This document shows positions 45,752 to 57,300 of a stretch of DNA of 64,000 nucleotides, piece after piece. Under the pieces are notes generated by a model. It did no database searches. It was not told where the DNA came from and worked only from the letters and a program-made list of their open reading frames with translations. Within the stretch, counting starts at the first letter, position 1. Each line of letters opens with the position of its first letter. The DNA lies in the NCBI GenBank assembly GCA_035048485.1, contig CM068580.1, positions 58,661,483 through 58,725,482 of the forward strand, read 5' to 3'. A program made the translations under genes and the position numbers. The DNA is from Pteria penguin. Taxonomy: Eukaryota > Mollusca > Bivalvia > Pterioida > Pteriidae.

Positions 45752-45997
45752 GCGCGCCGGTACAGCTCAGTGGATGAGGTGATCGACTCGTGATCAAAAT
45801 GTCCCGGGTTCGACTACCGCCGCGGACACACCAGTGTCCTGTCCTTTGGATGAGAAATTAAAAGCCGCGGTCCCGTGCCATGGTATAGGTGTGGCACGAA
45901 AAGGACCCCTCATGCTTCGCGTAGGTCCGTTGCAAAGGTATAAAATGTCTATGCAATGCATATCAGGTAGATATACGTGAAATAATTGAGAAGTAAC
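45752..45997 (+). mobile_element. tRNA-derived SINE, forward copy
   Basis: The head GCCGGTACAGCTCAGTGGAT (A-box region) and the B box GGGTTCGACTACC are followed by the body GTGGCACGAAAAGGACCCCT and TAGGTCCGTTGCAAAGGTAT, ending near the GTGAAATAATTGAGAAGTAA stretch. The head differs from that of the 63.4-kb copy, so two subfamilies are present. Confidence 0.75.
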
Positions 45998-46204
45998 GTA
46001 AAGCAATTATCATTAAATCATGTCAAAAAACTGAAAACCATAAAATCATATATAGAATATGATATGTTGTGAGAAAAGTAATGGAATGGTATGTGTTATA
46101 TCCTGATCGACAACGAAACAGATTGAAACCCCGTACGTGGTTGTCGACCCATGTATCAAACATCAATTTTATCCTTTGTATAGAGGTAGGGTGGGCATTG
46201 AGAT

Positions 46205-46560
46205 GGTAAAAAATTTAATCATAAAACTGACGACTGTGTTCGATTCCGGTTGTCGCTTCGGATATTTCTAAGGTGATTTATGATCTGTCGTCTCCAAGTG
46301 TTTCCTTCGGTTGTGAGAAAGTTAAACCACTGAATCATTCTCTACCCAGAGTACCGTGCGCTAAAGCCAAGCGAGAGTAAAGAGCGATAACTCTGGGTAG
46401 AGACTGCCAATGAATGCGTTGGCACGTAAACGATGCTACGATCACAGCTTTGATTGTTTCCGTTGAATTCGTAAAAATTATGAAAGTAATCCCCAGGCAG
46501 ATGCCGTCAGAATATAAGTGGCATAATCTTGATGTGGTGAAAAGTATAACCAAAACAAAC
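46205..46560 (+). mobile_element. Degenerate SINE copy
   Basis: A decayed B box GTGTTCGATTCCGG at about 46237 and, downstream, GCGTTGGCACGTAAACGATG and CCAGGCAGATGCCGTCAGAA match the SINE body. An inverted CTACCCAGAG / CTCTGGGTAG pair lies inside (46343-46402). Confidence 0.45.
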
Positions 46561-46867
46561 ATTTTTTTGCAGCAAGATTTCAGAGATTAGTTCAATTCTT
46601 GATATCAAATCTACTTTACAACTTGTACAAATTTCACAGGCCTAGATTAAATCCAGTTGTATAACCGCATAATTAATAACTACATGTACTCACTCCCGAA
46701 TCTCGACACGTGATTTCGTATTGACCCTGGAGCTTGTGAAACCATTGTTATCAAGAATGAGTCAATAAATTCCAAGATAATTGCCCCAAAGCTGTGAATC
46801 AAGACAACATTACGCAATTGCTCTTACGTAAATTTGGAGTTACGTAAAAAAAAAATGTGTAACTCCT

Positions 46868-46965
46868 TTTAGCTCACCCGATCCAAAGGCTCAAGAGAGC
46901 TGTTGTCATAGCACACCCCTCGTGTTTTGTCGTATGTAAAATTTTCACGTAAAAAATTCTTTTTA
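46868..46965 (+). mobile_element. Truncated 5' end of the HINE family
   Basis: TTTTAGCTCACCCGATCCAA then AGGCTCAAGAGAGCTGTTGT matches the 5' hairpin end of the elements at 33037 and 37208, but the copy stops after about 95 bp where the next copy begins. Confidence 0.6.
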
Positions 46966-46966
46966 G

Positions 46967-47865
46967 TTCACCCGAGCCAAAAGGCTCAACTGAGCTATTG
47001 CCATAGTGCACTTTTTGTCATCTGGGTCAACTGTCCTATATGACGAAAATAATCGCAAATTCAACTAGTTCCAACTTAATCACTCTATTGCTGGCTTATG
47101 ATAATCTCTTTTGGAGGTGCTTCCACAAAATAATATTACATTTATGATGTTGTAAGACCTCAAAGTATCTTGTTTTAGGTTCAAATCTAAAAGGAAAGGT
47201 GTTTCTTTTCAGAAGTGTTATATTTCCGCTTTTTCACGTCTTTTCGAACTTCGAAGTTTTTACACATTTTCAGTCTATTTCTGTGTTTCTCTTGCAGTAT
47301 ATTGCTTACCATGTGTCATTTGACAACTTTTGATTTTGATTTGATTTTGATCAAAAGTTATCAATGACACATGTATAAATCTTGTGTACATGTATATATT
47401 TTTTGATTTTCGGAAAATACATCTGTTGTAAAGAATCAACAGACATATATTGTTAGAATGTACTTCTCATTAGAGGAAGGGAATAAGGGGGCTGTACTAT
47501 ACGTTTATGATAATAAGTTCGGATGGACTTCTTCAACAGAACTAAGAAGTGGATTTTAATGACTATTGGAAGGGATGAAATTAGTACCATTACTTCTTTA
47601 GAGCCAATGAAAAGATTTTAATAAATGATAGGTCTCCTACAAGTGATGTATTCTGGCTAAATCTCCAGGGTGGGTCAAAGTAGATGCAGTAGGGTACTCT
47701 CCTAGGTGTAAAGGACATTAGATATAAATCTGCATAGAAAAAAATCTCTTAAATATATCACACTAAAACATGTAGCCTTGTTATAGGATAAATTCAGTTT
47801 ACTTGGGAAGATTCAAATAAGTTCTAATTTATAGCGTTGAGCCATATAGGCTCACTTGGGCATCT
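46967..47865 (+). mobile_element. Degenerate HINE-family element
   Basis: The 5' end TAGTTCACCCGAGCC folds with GGCTCAACTGAGCTA. The 3' end near 47837-47862 (GAGCCATATAGGCTCACTTG then GGCATCTTTATT) is a decayed version of the stem-loop end. The interior is diverged and contains the hairpin at 47311-47374. Confidence 0.55.
47311..47374. repeat. Hairpin
   Basis: ATGTGTCATTTGACAACTTT then TGAT pairs with ATCAAAAGTTATCAATGACA then CAT, a stem of about 22 bp with one or two mismatches around a TTTGATTTGATTT-like loop. Confidence 0.7.
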
Positions 47866-49533
47866 TTATTTTGTATTACTGCATGGTGACTAGAATATGG
47901 ACACAAAATCTTCCTGTTGGCGGTTTTCCCCTCAAAATAACACGTCCAATATAAGTAGGCCACATTTGATAAAATATGCGTAATGCTTTCGGTACGATTT
48001 AAACTTGATACAACACTATGACGCATATATGTTTGCATGTGACCCTATTCCATGGTTCATCAATTCATTTCATTCCCTACGCTATTAGGTCAACGGAACA
48101 GACAGACACCTACTTCTCAACGATCGACTCGGCAAGAAACCAGGACAGATAAAACGTGTCTGAAATATAAAAGCACATTCAATTCAATTAAAAAATAGTT
48201 TCAGTTTGTAAAAGAAATAAGGAACACAGAAAAGTCAAAATTTTAATTGATTGTATAAACGTGTGTTAACATGTATTTATGAAATAAGCCTTGTTTTCGT
48301 AACAATGTTCACCACGATATGAACATATTTTTTTTAATTTATATCTTTATGTGCCAAAAAGGTTCGGCTTGTGAACCAGGCGACCTAAGTTCGATTCTAA
48401 GATTGTGCTACTATATCTAAGAGGCTGATTGCTCTCTGTTTCCATGTTGCGATTTGACTAAATTGTTGAATACGACGCAAATCGCAAACCAATCGATTTT
48501 GTAAAAAAACGCTTATCATGAAAAGTTTAATTTTTGACTCAATTTTTATTATGATACTTCTACGTAAATAAATAAATTAAATTGATTGATGAATAAGTAA
48601 AGAAAGAGAAAAAATAGAAAGAAAGAATGAAAGACAGACAGACAAAAAAAAAAGTTAATATATAGACATATATGATGAGTCACGTCCTTGTCTTTTGATT
48701 TGGAAACATTGATCGTAGGGTTCAGTTTTTTTTAAATAATACATAGAAAGAAGGATAACTCCTGCAAAACAAATTCTGTGATTTTATGATTTTAGTCATG
48801 AAGAATTATGAAACACGAAATTCTGAATAAAATATCATTATATTCAAAAATTAAAACATAGAAACTTTCAGAAAAAATTGTTTAGAAAAGGACGGTAGCT
48901 TTTGGCATTTTGGTAAACAGTGATGCAGCATCAATATCATGTTCTGATCTGTTGAGTTGTAGAGATATATGGTGCTGGGTGATGTACACAGTGGCATTTC
49001 CAAAGGGGAAAGGGGGAGGGGTAATCCCCCCCCCCCCCTAAAAAGGAGAGAGAGAAAGAGAAGCGGCAAACTGTTGTTATCCGGTAATCGTACATCTACT
49101 CGAGATCTCCGGAGGGAAAATTGTGGATGTGAAGCGCGCGCCAACAAGGGTGGAGACAAGGGGTTGGGGGAGGGGACGTAGAAAAGAGCGAGCGAAAGGT
49201 GTGAATTAATCTTTGTTTAGGAAAGAACGGCAGAGTTTTGAAATTTGGCAAACAGTGACTCAGCATCAACACCATGTTCTGATTTTGTCTGTTGAGTTGT
49301 TGAGAAAAAGGGATAATATTATGTAAATTCGGGTAGAATTCATTGATATGGAAGGGGTTTGACTTTCACTTTTAATCCCCTGTTGGTTTGTAGACAGGCC
49401 CAATCTTTATCTTAATACCTCATTATCTGTCAATTAAAAATCTTAAAGCTTGTGTATAATTAAGATATTCATTACGTGTAAATAATCTACAATGATACTG
49501 AGTTTTGAAGGAAAGTAAGTGGGTGCCATTGTA
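47866..49533. other. Repeat-rich non-coding stretch
   Basis: No gene. A degenerate tRNA-like head lies at about 48360-48425 (GGCTTGTGAACCAGGCGACC then AAGTTCGATTCTA). A GAAAG-rich simple run is at 48600-48650. GTGGCATTTCCAAAGGGG with a C-homopolymer at 48988-49036 may be a MITE end, and a directly repeated block (TGATGCAGCATCAATATCAT / TGACTCAGCATCAACACCAT) occurs at about 48920 and 49257. Confidence 0.4.
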
Positions 49534-49584
49534 GTCTTGTCCCATGATTCCTTTCACTGCGATCAAGGAATCATGGGACAAGAC
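49534..49584. repeat. Perfect 20-bp stem hairpin
   Basis: GTCTTGTCCCATGATTCCTT is exactly inverted as AAGGAATCATGGGACAAGAC around an 11-nt loop. There are no neighbouring transposon ends. Confidence 0.85.
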
Positions 49585-49963
49585 CAGTGTCATTGATTTT
49601 TTTTATGGAAAACATCAGGGATCTAACCGTTTCTAAACCAATTGTACGCTTGCCTCTAAGTACCCGCAGTTTCGCATCTGTTCTTTCGTATGTGATGACT
49701 CTTAAAATATAAGAAAGTTGACCGATTTCATATAACCCACATACGATCCAGTCATACGAATGTCAATAGTAGAGATCTGACGGCGAAGCACATTAAGGAT
49801 CCTGGATCTTTGATACCTTTTCTGACTCATCTGTCCTTCACATCACTTTGTAGGGCTTCTCTATAGTGATTATCCGTTAAGCGTTTACTACGTTCCATAC
49901 GTCATCCAAATAATCCGGCCACAAGTACTATATTCGTAATTATCTCTAAATTGAGGAGTATTG

Positions 49964-50105
49964 ATTGATTATTGTTTTACGTCACCCACGATTATTTCAC
50001 GTTTATGGTAACGGCATCTGCTTAATGCATAGAAATTTATACCTTTGCAAGACCCACTCGGGACCTCGGATTTTACTGTCTCGTCCGAAAAAGGCCACGC
50101 GAGCT
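49964..50105 (-). mobile_element. Truncated SINE, reverse copy
   Basis: The tail ATTGATTGATTATTGTTTTA and the body words TTCACGTTTATGGTAACGGC, GCATAGAAATTTATACC and GACCTCGGATTTTACTGTCT are present. The tRNA head is missing or reduced to GGCCACGCG. Confidence 0.65.
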
Positions 50106-50261
50106 TAGTCAATTTTTTGGGGGTCAAAATTCGTAAATCAAAGTAAAAGTCAAGTGTATGTACTATGAATGTCCAAGATTTTTTTTTTCGATTATGTCAC
50201 TCATTTAGAAGACTGCAAAAATATGCAATAGAAAACGTAGCGAGAAAGTTGAAGTTCATTA

Positions 50262-50454
50262 CAAATCGTTGATTTCAGTTCTGATTCTGAATCTCTTCCC
50301 AAGAAATCAAAATTACTCTCAAAAGAATCAGATACTTCATGTCTCTCTTCAGTTCAGCATGAAAAGGAATCAGCTGGTGATAATAAAAATCAGACTCATT
50401 TAATGACAAATTCATTCCAAACACAGACCACTCCTTCCTCATCTAGCTCGTCTT

Positions 50455-50485
<31 letters not shown>

Positions 50486-50490
50486 GTAAT
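50262..50490 (+). other. Exon-like Ser/Thr-rich open stretch, not identified
   Basis: After the acceptor-like GTTGATTTCAG, a frame stays open for about 70 codons (SDSESLPKKSKLLSKESD, then a Thr/Ser-rich part) until a (TA)n run at 50457-50487 where it ends. It has no start codon near the beginning, no donor was found and no domain is seen. It could be a decayed exon or chance. Confidence 0.2.
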
Positions 50491-51150
50491 TAAGACGATT
50501 GTGTTATTGCACATAATTATGTTTCAATGTCGTCTAAATCAGGAATACCATAAGCTCTGAGGTTTGAATCTTATAATGTACTTGTATCTGACCAGATTTA
50601 TAATACAAGTTGCACATCAAATTCTTTAAGTGAAATAACAAGCTGTATCGTCGAAAAAATCTTTGCGAAATATTCATGTGTGCAACATGCAAAAGTGTAC
50701 CCTTAGAGCTTGTAATCACTTTTTGTTCGCATAATCACTGCAAACTGTGTTTATCTGTACGGCTAAATACATGTAATCTTTGTCTCCTGCATGTAGATCT
50801 ATCACAATTGTAGAAAATTTACAGACCCTAAGTGATTAACTGGTGTTTTGTAAGATCATTCATGTTCTCTGTAAATATAATGACACAGGTTGTGAAGCTG
50901 TCTTGACCTTGACATCTTCCTCTTGTATTAATAATAAATCTTCTCGCAAATTTGGCAAAATATCCTGTCACATTACTGATGAATGAATGAATCTAAATTA
51001 AATCCAGAGCATCAAATATTGTGACCCCCGATATTTATGATTGTATAAAGAAATATGTTATATAAAACAGACTGAAGCCTGTCATTGATTATATTGACGA
51101 ATGTTGCCAATCAAGAAGTGAAAATAAATGTGATGTTGTATCCTTTTTCT

Positions 51151-51348
51151 TTACATGACGCTCTTCGAGGAGCTGGTGACAGTAGAATAAATATCATAGA
51201 CGGCGCTTGGAAAACACTGCTTCTCCTTTAATGCGCCCGAGTGTCTTGCTATGCGTGTGGAATCACTGCAATCAAAAAACTCGGTATAAGCATTAGTGTT
51301 TCTTCCTTTAAGAAGAAGCTTGTAATCCTCTCCAACGAATTTCAGCAT
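51151..51348 (-). other. Small open frame, not identified
   Basis: 65 codons (MLKFVGEDYKLLLKGRNTNA...). Composition is protein-like but there is no known motif; a divergent open frame starts 24 bp away. It could be part of a decayed mobile element. The rest of 50491-51810 shows no feature. Confidence 0.15.
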
Positions 51349-51371
51349 TTAATGATATTAAATTCACATAC

Positions 51372-51569
51372 ATGCCACGGCACAGCATGATAGATATTGC
51401 ATCGAGGATGAAGAACATTTACAATTTGTTTTATCATACACCCTCCAAAAAAAAAAGGAAATGTACTGATAAAATCATCAACAAAAATGAAAATTTAAAT
51501 TTCGAACCAATCGATATACTAGAAGACTTCAATGAAGGCGTGCCAGAAATTGCTACACCAAAAGTTTAG
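51372..51569 (+). other. Small Lys/Asn-rich open frame, not identified
   Basis: 65 codons (MPRHSMIDIASRMKNIYNLF...), with a basic KKKRK stretch like a nuclear localisation signal and an acidic C-terminus. No family is recognised and no splice context is evident. Confidence 0.18.
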
Positions 51570-51810
51570 GATGTGCGATGGTCTTATCTTGATGCAATAT
51601 CAAAAAACTTTACTTGACCTTGAGCCCGACATTATTTTCTGGCTGTGAAAAGCATAGCATTGACCCAGCTCATCAAAAAGTATTGTTGATTTCAAGCTTC
51701 AAAAATGGAGCAGATGGATGGGAGAAATTTCAATCCACAAGGAACAATCAAGCATATTCTTGCCGGGCAAGGCATTCAGATTTTATATTTTTTTCTCCTC
51801 CGCTTTTCGC

Positions 51811-52065
51811 GAAAGCGTGGGGACATTAAATCTCATTCGTCTGTCCGTCCGTCCGTCTGTCCGGCTGTCACAAAAACTTTAACCTTGGTCATAATTTTTT
51901 AACCGTAAGACGTAGGGCCTTCATATTTGGCATGTGTGTCCCTAATTGCAATACTTTTCTGTTGGTACCAAATCTTTTTATCATGTGTCCTTGACCGTGA
52001 CCTTTGACCTACTTCAATGTAACTTTTTAACCGTAAGACGTGACCGAAAGCGGGCGACCACAATT
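51811..52065 (+). mobile_element. GAAAGCGTGG-family repeat, short copy
   Basis: Starts GAAAGCGTGGGGACATTAAA, then a GTCCGTCCGTCC run, GTAGGGCCTTCATATTTGGC and GACCTACTTCAATGTAACTT, and ends CGAAAGCGGGCGACCACAAT. It gives the cleanest view of the family's ends. Confidence 0.65.
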
Positions 52066-52167
52066 CTCAAATAAAAATAGAATTAGAATCAAACGAAAGA
52101 AAAAACAATATTTAATGAAGAATTCTGTGTGCTGTAATCGTTCTTAATTAGGAATCACCAATGGATG

Positions 52168-52355
52168 CAGTGGCAGATTGAACAGGGGGCGGACCCCTTT
52201 TTGCCACAAATTTAGAGAGCATATGTAGATGATAAGGTTGAAAACTAATATAAGTAAAACTCCAGATTTCGCACCCAAAATGGCTGAGTATTTTACTAAT
52301 CATTGACTTTCACATGTAGCCCCCCTTTTTTGCGGAAATCCTGGATCCGCCATTG
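52168..52355. mobile_element. MITE with CAGTGGCAGAT / GGATCCGCCATTG ends
   Basis: The left end CAGTGGCAGATTGAACAGGG and the inverse of the right end CAATGGCGGATCCAGGATTT are imperfect terminal inverted repeats; C/G-rich tracts (GGGGGCGGACCCC, CCCCCC) lie inside. 188 bp, hAT-like in style, no coding capacity. Confidence 0.6.
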
Positions 52356-53117
52356 AGATGAAAATGATCATAGTTGAACCTGGGAATGTCTCCTGCCAAT
52401 TGAAAATGATAGAAACTTCTTAAGGAATAAAATTTTAAAAATTGAAACACCTACTGGATAAAGAAGACGTGCTTAAACTTTACGAATCGTATGAAATTAG
52501 AGCGGACATTTGATTGATGGGCAGCGGTTCCAGATATCATTGTACAATGTGTGAGACTATAAGAAAGAAGACAAAGAGTCGTTTAAGTTCTTTTACAATC
52601 ACAAGGATATGCGAGCAAACATGTTTATTTACAAAGTATCTTATGATTAACTCTGACAATTTGTCAACGTTAGATAATATTTCAAAAGTCGTTTCCTCTC
52701 TTGTGTGCTGATGCAGTGGATAAAAAGCATTGACGTAGCACGTGCTGACATAAATGGTGGCTTGTTATTTTTTTAAGGATTGTAATCAAAGAAATTGCTA
52801 TAGTAACCCATTGTGATGTTACCGAGAACATAGAATTCTAAAGTTGCATTTGACAATCATGTGAAGCTAACCACTATCATCAATCCACGGCTCGTTTTCC
52901 TGGTAATTATGCCCGAATACTATTTGATGAAACAAAAACGAAGATAGTGTTCTTGGTTTAATTGAGAAATCTGACAGAAAATTATATCTATCATCTATCT
53001 TGTGGAAATTCAGATCTTTAAGAAAATATTATGGAGCTAAATAGCCACTTATCGATTTTCCAGAGGAAAGAAAGAACTATTGCAATTTAGATGGGAAAAG
53101 AACACGTTCAAGAACTA

Positions 53118-53173
<56 letters not shown>

Positions 53174-53640
53174 GAAACAGTTGGTTGGCTATCTTGAGAG
53201 GAGAATGAGTGTGGAAATAAAATTTTTCATCACCTTAGAAAAACCAAATGGCCGGGGCGGAGGGGGTTCAGTAATTAGGGTGGTCTCCGTGATGTATTAA
53301 GCCTACAATGACTATACGATAGTCCGGTCTTAGTTAGGTTGGCTGAAGTTTCAGGTAACTCTAATGAATGTGGAATAAGCTTGGGGGAAGGTCACGATAG
53401 AAGTACATAGCCCTTTTGGTCTGACACCAAAAGACTTCATATAGATACATATATCTATGGCATTAAAGGGATATAAACACAGTGTAGGAGTTGTCTATCA
53501 AAAAGTATGATTAAGCAATCCAGAACTATGTGAAAATATTATTTTGCTTAAGATTCTGATAGGGCATGTAAACTAGCTTAAAGCTTTTATTTGTTTTTTA
53601 AACTAAGAGCAGATTGCCTCTAGTTAGTTTTCCACTTCTC
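52356..53640. other. Non-coding stretch with (GA)n
   Basis: Only short open frames without domains. A pure (GA)n microsatellite of about 50 bp lies at 53120-53171. Confidence 0.45.
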
Positions 53641-53649
53641 TTTCTCGCA

Positions 53650-54310
53650 GTCTCCAGACGTCGTCTCCTCTTTAACTCAACTGCGTACTATGCACCATTT
53701 ATCGTGGAAATCTATCATGGTTATTCATCCCAATAGAAAGAGGCCATTACTTTTCCAGCTTTGGAATCTCTCTTGAATGTTTTACGAGGGGGTGAGTCAG
53801 GGTTAATCCATTGCATGCTTTGTTTCTTAGATTCAGAATAAAAATGGTGGACCCAAGTTTCATCTTGAATGACAATTCGACTCATCCTCGGGATCATCCT
53901 CATAGCGAGACAAAAGATTCAAAGAAGAATCATACCTGTTTCTTTCTGATTTTCAGTCAACATTCCTGGAACCTATCTAGCCAATCTTTAGGCATGCCTA
54001 AGATCGGTTAAAATTGATTGAACAGTCCCATAACTTATGCCAACTTCTATGGCTATATCTCGGAGGTTTTGCCTCCTGTCACACATGAAAAGTGTGCATA
54101 ATATCAATGTTTTCGTATGTAGTAGCTTCATCAGGACGCCCTAACCATTCATCATCTTCAATGCCCTCCCCTTTCCCTTCCAAATCCAGCAACACATTTT
54201 AAACAGTACTATAAGAAGGTCACTCTTTCCCAAGGGATTTAATGATGTCTTCATAATTTCTTCTTACATAGCTCTAACTTTAGTTTTTCCCATTCTGAAG
54301 TTCGACTAAC
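53650..54310 (-). pseudogene. Mariner-family transposase remnant
   Basis: On the - strand three broken pieces follow in order. The first has EWLGRPDEATTYENID and then DRRQNLRDIAIEVGISYGTV (second helix-turn-helix of mariner DNA-binding domains, about 54180-54010). The second, at 53903-53721, has DETWVHHFYSESKKQSMQW with the first catalytic D of the DD34D triad and KVMASFYWDE with the second D. A last TINGA-Y block lies near 53700-53660. Frameshifts and stop codons separate the pieces and the third catalytic D region is not seen. It is a dead copy; no terminal inverted repeats were identified. Confidence 0.8.
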
Positions 54311-57300
54311 CCTTCAACTTTTAAGATCAGCGAATTCTGTGTATAATGAAAAGCTTTGAAATACTATTGTCTCGCTACCAAAAACGTTCAATATGAATAG
54401 ATAATGGTTTGATTGCGGTTTTATCCTTATTTATTGTATCAAAGTATATTTGGCCGAAATGTTGACAAAACTTACCTCATTACATATCACGCATGTCCAG
54501 AAACATGCATGATAACTACTTCCGGTAGGAGCATGGTTAATTAAAGGAAAGTGTGCGGTCTGCCCACGGCGAAAGTCGAACTCTGATCTCTCTGTCACGG
54601 GCCGAGCACCTCATCCACCGAACTACACCGCTCAAAATTAGGAGTAATAGAATTAGATTATATGTCAGAAAACAATCTATGTGGTCAACAGACTAAAACT
54701 AAAACCATGTGAGATCAGCAGTCAAAAATGGTACGTGAAAATACGAATTATCAAACGACGATGAGATCAAGAGCCCAGGAAGAACCATCTCCTGTTTACA
54801 TGCCACGCCCGCCGTATAATTCAGTCTTTAAATTGGGGTATATTGTATAGGAAGAATTTAAGTCCTTCGTCTTTCTAAAAATTATTTTAACTATATAAAC
54901 TCTGTAGATAAGAAGTTAACAGATCATTAATTAGCTAATAATGGTAAGTAGAGACAAGGATCATCAATCAACGATAAGAACAGTTGCCTAGGAAGAGAAA
55001 GTCACAAACGCCATGTATAGCTCCAGTGAAAATGAAAAATGCAGGAGAGATTAAGCCAACTAAATCATAAAGAGGTTAATTAGAATACAAGACACAAAGA
55101 TAAAATAACTGGGATGAAAGCTATAAGTAATCAAGGAAATAAACTGACTGGTGACTCAAGTGACTTTTTTCTTTGGTTTATTCACTGTTATCAACACTTA
55201 CCCACTTAATCCAAAATTAGAAAATATTACTGATAAATATGGTTAGATATGGCAATGTCGTCCTTTCGGCACGTTTATCACTAAATCGCTCTCTTAAAAC
55301 GGAATCCGTTAAACATGATGTTATTAGGTGTCATGATTTTATTTTCAATGCGTTAGACTGCATTAACGCGTCACCTTAAAAGATGAGATGGACGCTTTTT
55401 GCTCATTATAAGTAAATCCTATATGTGTGTAAATTGGCGGAGCAGAAAAGCCGTAAAACCGTCAGATACTGATTTAAGCATGAAATTTGATACTCATTTT
55501 GCAAAATTGCTGCTAACATTATGTATTGTGTTAGCAAAGATAACAAACGTTTCTTTGGAATTTTTATCATAAACAGGGCCGTAGGAAGATTTCAAAAGTG
55601 AAAAGGTCAAACATTAAATTTGTTTTGCTTCCTAACGTAACAAAAAGTTCATGATCCCAATTAATATACAACTATTTACTGAGTATAGGTGCGTACTAGT
55701 CTGAAGCCTGCATAGATAGTGATATACTTACTTGTTTTGACGACAAAGTGTCAAGGTCACACCATTTGACATTAGAGTAAAAGTATGGCACAACATGATT
55801 TCCAGTTGACACTGTACTAAGTAAAAGATATCATGTTCAAATCAAAATTAAGTATTTGTTTTATGTTATGAAGAGATGCCTATTAATTTTGGAATAAAAG
55901 GTCTAGGTCATGGCATCTTAACGCAGATTAAAAATATTGTAAAACAAAGTCACTGGTCACTCATATCTCATACTTCGGATCCGTACCATTTGGATGACTG
56001 AGAGGAAATACCCTCTATCAATCTGAGGTCAAAAGGACTTATGTCCTCAAGAACTTTTGTACTTAATGTAAAAATATGATGAATCATTGATTCCGAATAG
56101 GTCAAGAACCGTATAACAGTTTCTAATCAAATCTGGATATACACTTTTTTAATTATTGTAATTTACAGATCAGGTTCTATTGAAATCAAATTGGGCTTTT
56201 TTGACTCCAAAATTCTCTGGGACCGTTAAGGGATTGCTTCAGAATGCGTGTTTAGAATAACGTCTTAATATAGTAGAAATTATTTTCATTGCGACAAGCA
56301 TTCCCATGCAGAATAGTCAGCTAAATTCTAAATAATCGCGATATAAATCATAAAAGGGATGGGTGTTGACAATATCATAAAATTTCTCATTGTTACTACG
56401 TCACGCTCAAAAAAGTGTCATGGAAACATTCATCGACCTCTAAATATGAGATGAATGTCGAATAACATTGAATTTTTTTTACTTATCCGGTTTTCCTGTT
56501 GTGATATGGTTGAAAATTGATGAGAGCGATATAAAGCTCTGTAAATCAAACTATCTATATACTAAACAAGAATAAAGTATATTTTTAGATTAATACTACT
56601 ACATAATCTTAAAAGGATATATTGTCTGATATTAAAAAATCAGTAGCCATTTTAATATTTATGTAACATGTATATATATAACTTGCTTTGTTTTTGTAAG
56701 GGGACCGAACGTACACAGGTAAATAATTAACATCGTGCAAAAGTAATAACATAGAAATCGTTAACAAGTACACTCGTTCTGCGCTGTATTAATTAAGGAT
56801 TTACACTTATGTTATTATGTCATTCTGGAATTAAGTTCGGTTATTGCTTAATTTAATGGAAATATACACATCGGTTTTAGATATTGTATGATAAAATATA
56901 TGACAACTAATGGATCAATTAATTCTTGTCAACATGAGAGTTGCGATTTAAACTGCATGGGAGAATCTCATTTCAAGGCTGAAGAGAGTTTATGGTGGGA
57001 GGGTTGATCAATCATCTAAATTAATGAGTAAATCCTTAAATGATAATTGTTTAGCAAAATTATCTAAAATAAACTTTTGTTACACGATTTAATCAAACTG
57101 AGTTAACGACGTAACGATTTACAGATATCGATACTTAGGATGGCGAGAGCGAAGGGATGTATAAACGCAAAATTGATCTTTGGTCGTCTTTTCGTTTAAC
57201 TATTACACAAACTGTAGCATTTGACTAAATGTTATTTTGAAGATAACATTTCGCACGAACATTGTATTGCAAAGCTTGGAATCGTCTATCTAAATCCGAA

